A stretch of 64,000 nt of DNA. Source: Verrucomicrobiia bacterium. GTDB lineage: Bacteria > Verrucomicrobiota > Verrucomicrobiia > Palsa-1439. How positions within the stretch are numbered: position 1 is the first letter of the stretch; every line of letters starts with the position of its first letter. Where the stretch lies: assembly GCA_035577545.1 (NCBI GenBank), contig DATLVI010000044.1, positions 1 through 64,000 of the forward strand. The letters are read 5' to 3'. The translations under genes and the position numbers were made by a program. Positions 61,601 to 64,000 of the stretch are shown here, piece by piece. The notes beneath the pieces are model-generated. The model was given only the letters and a program-made list of their open reading frames with translations, was not told the DNA's origin and did not search any database.

Positions 61601-61774
61601 CTGGCGACGGGCCGCACCTACACACCCCAGTTCAGCACCGATCTTGTCGGCGGGGTCTGGCTGCCGCTTCCGGCCTATTCCGGCCCATTGACGAACGGTA
61701 ATCAGGTCACGATCACCGACACCAACGCGGTACCGCCACAGAAGTTCTACCGCATCGATATTTCCTATCCTTGA
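58604..61774 (+). CDS. Secreted GH13 alpha-glucan enzyme, multidomain
   Basis: This 1056-residue protein starts at a GTG 7 nt after GAGG. A signal peptide precedes a CBM48-like domain (GGVTFRVWAPHASSVTVPGQ) and a GH13 barrel: VLVDVVHNHYG (240-245 region), HVDGFRWDAP with nucleophile Asp322, INIGENSG with acid Glu365, and FTDTHDS with the His431-Asp432 pair. The CBM48 plus barrel layout matches branching/debranching enzymes, but a secreted form with FN3 (QINLAWSASGGATGYIVKRG), LamG (LLAYWTFDEGTGSTAFDSSG) and a C-terminal module (WRLQYFGSSS ... KFYRIDISYP) is unusual. Activity on starch or glycogen is inferred. Confidence 0.92.
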   Translation: MRHIMNRCRSSVRPLFVVGLFFLAIVGKPFSASAVPSSRPGWGSIPYSGGVTFRVWAPHASSVTVPGQFNSFSTTATPLFSEGTSGVWSVDVPGATAGQQYKYFLNGSTYKQDPRCRQEISQSGNSIIYNTTNFNWTGDTFSTPALSDTVVYEMHIGSFYDPSSPGSPGTFINATNKLAFLKQLGVSAVEVMPINEFPGNFNWGYNPDDLFGVESSYGGPDAFKNFVKTAHQLGIAVLVDVVHNHYGDNGGSSGDLAYGLWDFDGYDGGLNGGGIYFNQTNGWCCTPWGPRPNASSTQVRNFIRDSIAMWLSECHVDGFRWDAPYDFMNASDAGTNIFIADVQSLLQQISSLIHTGYVGKINIGENSGYLSGTAGFDSTWYSSPFQNNLVSQLTVTNDSARNMSAIDSAVNINHNGQGASGWGNVVFTDTHDSAGDLNGGQRMPVLIASAAPTGWYARKLSTLGAAVTLTTAGIPMILQGAELLTTAQFGASNPLDWSRTNTYSGIVSLYQDLIHLRRNLDGRSSGLKGLNTSTIQRDNSNRLIAYRRWNTGNVGDDVIVICNFANTNWPAYNISGFPHTGIWYTQLNSDFTKYGSDYGNYGSLSTTVAVNTATISIAPYSVLIMSQNIPGAPPTPQGLTTTTGGTNQINLAWSASGGATGYIVKRGGSQIATTAATTYSDTGLSSGVNYCYTVAATNNLGGTSADSASACAITLPATSATNLLAYWTFDEGTGSTAFDSSGNTNTGTVVLGSGAWTGGMINGALSFDGFSTQVTVSNAASLNPVNGITLAAWINSPDWFNSPRFIEKGASFNQYGLCITNTGQLQFFLSGVANGSVVATPPSNGAWHHIAGTYDGSLISLYIDGQLVAQQPAGGPLAVTTDSLAIGNRPGGGVVYKTDAILDDVRIYGSALSANQIAQVYGADSVGDGIANWWRLQYFGSSSTTGATTCASCDFDNTGQNNLFKYVAGLNPTDPTSVFFLQIASDTNQTSQQNLLFDPLATGRTYTPQFSTDLVGGVWLPLPAYSGPLTNGNQVTITDTNAVPPQKFYRIDISYP

Positions 61775-61819
61775 GCGCCACCAACTTTTCCGCCCGCTAC
61801 TACGGCGTGCGGAGTGCCA

Positions 61820-62839
61820 TTACCTGTTGAACTGCTTGCGGATCTCACCCGGCTTTATGATCCCCTGCTCCGTGATGATTCCGGTGATGTATTTTGCTGG
61901 GGTCACGTCGAAGGCGGGGTTGCCGGCGCGGGATTGCGCTGGCGAGATGCGGACTCGTCCCAGCTTCGCACCGGCAGTCTTTCCCGATATGTAATGCACT
62001 TCGTCTTCGTCGCGCTCTTCAATCGGGATGCTGTCTCCGCTCGGGCATTTCAGGTCGATCGTCGAACTCGGCGCGGCCACGTAGAACGGGATGCCGTTCT
62101 CGCGAGCGAGCACGGCTTTCTGGTACGTGCCGATTTTGTTGGCGACGTCGCCGTTGGCCGCGATGCGGTCGGCTCCGACGATGCACAAATCCACTTCACC
62201 GCGTTGCATGTAAAAACCGCCGGCATTATCGGCGATGATCTTGTGAGGGACGCCCTCTTGGAGGAATTCCCAACTCGTGAGGTTCGCGCCCTGATTGCGT
62301 GGACGAGTCTCGTCCACCCAGACGAAGACCTTTCGGCCACGGCGATGCGCGAGATAGATCGGGGCGGGCGCGCTGCCCCAGTCCACCAGCGCCAGCCAGC
62401 CGGCGTTGCAATGCGTGAGGATGCGCGAACCGCTTTTGATGAGCGGCAGGCCAACCTCGGCGATCTGTTTGGCGCGGGCGACATACTCGTCGGCGACGGC
62501 CTGCGCTTCAGCGATGGCCTCCTTCGCGGAACCAGCTTGGGCGCGGACGCGATCGAGCGCGTGCTTCAAGTCGGCCGCCGTCGGGCGGGTTTCGAGAAGG
62601 GTGCGATAGGCGCGAACGAGGTCTGCTCCCTCCAACACGGCCTGCGCCATGCCGCAGGCGGCAGTAGCCCCTATGGTACCCGCGCCGCGAATGGTCATCG
62701 TTTTGATGGCTCGCGCGGTTTCCCGATGGTTTTTGAGCCGCAGCAGGCCAAATCGATGCGGGAGCAGCGGCTGGTTGATGACAACGACATGGCGGCCTTC
62801 CATCCAAACGGCGCGATAGTTCTTGCCCCGGACTTTCAT
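61820..62839 (-). CDS. mtnA: Methylthioribose-1-phosphate isomerase
   Basis: Converts 5-methylthioribose-1-phosphate (or 5-deoxyribose-1-phosphate) to the ribulose-1-phosphate form. The start at 62839 gives the usual N-terminus MKVRGKNYRAVWMEGRHV; the frame runs on to 62974 without support. 339 residues with TIRGAGTIGATAACGMAQAV, ILTHCNAGWLALVDWG (catalytic Cys region corresponds to TAACGMA), VWVDETRPRNQGANLTSWEF and VGADRIAANGDVANKIGTYQ carrying the catalytic Asp. The phosphorylating step (MtnK or a phosphorylase) is not in the window. Confidence 0.94.
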   Translation of the reverse strand: MKVRGKNYRAVWMEGRHVVVINQPLLPHRFGLLRLKNHRETARAIKTMTIRGAGTIGATAACGMAQAVLEGADLVRAYRTLLETRPTAADLKHALDRVRAQAGSAKEAIAEAQAVADEYVARAKQIAEVGLPLIKSGSRILTHCNAGWLALVDWGSAPAPIYLAHRRGRKVFVWVDETRPRNQGANLTSWEFLQEGVPHKIIADNAGGFYMQRGEVDLCIVGADRIAANGDVANKIGTYQKAVLARENGIPFYVAAPSSTIDLKCPSGDSIPIEERDEDEVHYISGKTAGAKLGRVRISPAQSRAGNPAFDVTPAKYITGIITEQGIIKPGEIRKQFNR

Positions 62840-62927
62840 GAGTCTGGATACTGTAACGAAGGGTGGAGAGACCGACAAGACCACAGAAGTTGTATAGGAA
62901 AAGGCCGAAAATGTATAAAAAGCGGTG

Positions 62928-62957
62928 TTGACTTGATAAACCGTTCTACGATATAAA
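62928..62957 (+). promoter_or_regulatory. Sigma-70-type promoter of the right-edge gene
   Basis: TTGACT (62928-62933), 18-bp spacer, TATAAA (62952-62957), 79 nt before the ATG at 63037. Both boxes are close to consensus. Confidence 0.6.
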
Positions 62958-63036
62958 TATGGCTGGAGAAGCAATAGGTTTCGGTATTCAGCGAGTTGGT
63001 ATCGGGTCCAAAGAAGTCACAGACGGGAGAATTGCT

Positions 63037-64000
63037 ATGCGAGTTAAGCTTACTGTTCTTGTAGCCACTACCGTTTTCATCGTTACGTGTACCCATAGGG
63101 CGTATGCGGAATCGCGCTGGTCAACTACCACCGGCGGCACGTTTGACTGGAACACCAGCGGCAATTGGCAAGGTACTTTCCCCCCGGGCGCAGCAGACGA
63201 CGTGCGCATCACCAACGACCTCGGTACAGCGCAGCTCATCACCAATATGGGATCTTCTGTCGGCGTCGGCATCACGAATGCCATCAATTTCCTGGCAATT
63301 TCCAATGGACTCGGCAGCGCTTCGGTGACGGTGCAACAGGGTGGAGGTCTTTTCCGTTCGACCTTCGGTGTGCAGATCGGTAAGAACGCCACGCTGATTC
63401 TCACTACCAACTCATTGATTGGCACCAACTCAAGCCTCACTTTTGACCTGCGTCCGGGCGGCGGATCGGCGGGCACGCTGGTTCTTTCCAACGCCTCTTC
63501 AACCTCCGGCTTTAGCACCTTCCTCAACAGCGGAGGCAGCACTCCGGTCGTCAATGCTGGCACGATTGCCTTTACACCGGTCAATAACCAGATCGTGGCG
63601 ATCAACTATGGCCAGGTGACAGCGTTTACCAACAATGCCAATGGCACAGTAGTTATGAATGGGACCGGCACGGGCGCGTTTACCGGCAATTTCGGCAGCG
63701 GAAACCGCGCGTTCGTCAACAATGGTTCGCTCTTCGCCAGGGCCGGCACACTCCGGATTGATCCGCGCGACGCATTCAGCCGTGGTGGTTTCCAAAATGG
63801 GCCGACGGGGTTTGTTCAGGTGGATAGCGGCGCCACATTTGAAATCCGGCGCACGACCAATTCGTGGGTCAACGGGCCTGCCGTCACGAATTTTGGCACT
63901 GTCTTCATGAATGGCGGAAAGCTCACACTGGTCGATCTCGATGGCGCTGCCGGCAATTCCATCGCCACTAATCAATCGCGCGTCATCGCCAATGTCGGGA
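63037..64000 (+). CDS. Large exported beta-helix-type protein, cut by window edge
   Basis: The frame is open from the ATG at 63037 (GGGAGA upstream) to the end of the window, 321 codons without a stop. A signal peptide (LTVLVATTVFIVTCTHRAYA) is followed by STTTGGTFDWNTSGNWQGTF, a signature of autotransporter-associated or beta-strand repeat proteins of this phylum (T-x-G-x-W/N-W...GAADDVRI), then Asn/Gly/Thr-rich repeats such as LVLSNASSTSGFSTFLNSGG. The C-terminus, which would show a barrel, PEP-CTERM or YYR-type end, is missing. Surface or matrix protein, inferred. Confidence 0.85.
   Translation, partial: MRVKLTVLVATTVFIVTCTHRAYAESRWSTTTGGTFDWNTSGNWQGTFPPGAADDVRITNDLGTAQLITNMGSSVGVGITNAINFLAISNGLGSASVTVQQGGGLFRSTFGVQIGKNATLILTTNSLIGTNSSLTFDLRPGGGSAGTLVLSNASSTSGFSTFLNSGGSTPVVNAGTIAFTPVNNQIVAINYGQVTAFTNNANGTVVMNGTGTGAFTGNFGSGNRAFVNNGSLFARAGTLRIDPRDAFSRGGFQNGPTGFVQVDSGATFEIRRTTNSWVNGPAVTNFGTVFMNGGKLTLVDLDGAAGNSIATNQSRVIANVG

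Noticed and set aside
1-64000. CRISPR array, prophage, IS element or rRNA
   Set aside because: No regularly spaced direct repeats with unique spacers, no transposase, integrase or phage genes, and no rRNA sequence seen.

Overview
The window (about 59% G+C by eye) looks like a chromosomal segment of a verrucomicrobial bacterium, most like the Pedosphaera/Limisphaerales group. The basis is gene content: a DUF1800/DUF1501 pair, PEP-CTERM proteins, T5SS/PEP-CTERM-associated repeat proteins, very large secreted glycoside hydrolases with malectin, LamG and FN3 modules, a di-haem DUF1111 cytochrome and short dispersed palindromic repeats. No 16S gene is present, so the assignment is inference.

Layout. 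1-7.9 kb: a sedolisin peptidase cut by the left edge, a repeat-rich gap, small membrane/lipoprotein genes and the DUF1800-DUF1501 pair. 8.2-23.7 kb: one tightly packed operon for a type II secretion/type IV pilus-like system (E, F, pseudopilins G-H-I-J-K, PilM/N-like L, M, C-like, and a secretin split over two genes). It ends with a histidine kinase and an NtrC-type activator. A textbook sigma-54 promoter (8153-8168) heads the operon, so the activator at its tail may control it. 23.7-31.9 kb: a GH43 lipoprotein, a secreted protein of unknown function, xylose isomerase, KDPG aldolase, a secreted PPC-domain protein and two membrane proteins, suggesting xylan/xylose use.

31.9-49.8 kb: secreted enzymes (GH16, GH2, a clan GH-A hydrolase, GH18), a PEP-CTERM protein, a lone Flp pilin, DoxX, a HYR-domain protein and a di-haem cytochrome with FN3-like modules. 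50-56.3 kb: five single genes separated by five same-orientation copies of a short repeat. 57-63 kb: tRNA-Asn, a HAD phosphatase, a class II aldolase and MtnA (5'-thioribose/5-deoxyribose salvage) around a secreted GH13 enzyme. 63-64 kb: the start of a large repeat-type surface protein cut by the right edge.

How it fits together: the secretion machine probably exports the polysaccharide-degrading enzymes. Eight otherwise unrelated secreted proteins end in a related beta-rich module closing with [FY]YR[IVA], a candidate secretion/anchoring or binding tail. The strongest unexplained signals are: (1) a 129-bp intergenic element in three copies of exactly equal length, with a compensatory base-pair change and G-U wobbles that fit an RNA; (2) a secretin whose last N-domain is divided between two separately exported polypeptides; (3) the shared C-terminal module; (4) the repeat-gene-repeat array at 50-56 kb.
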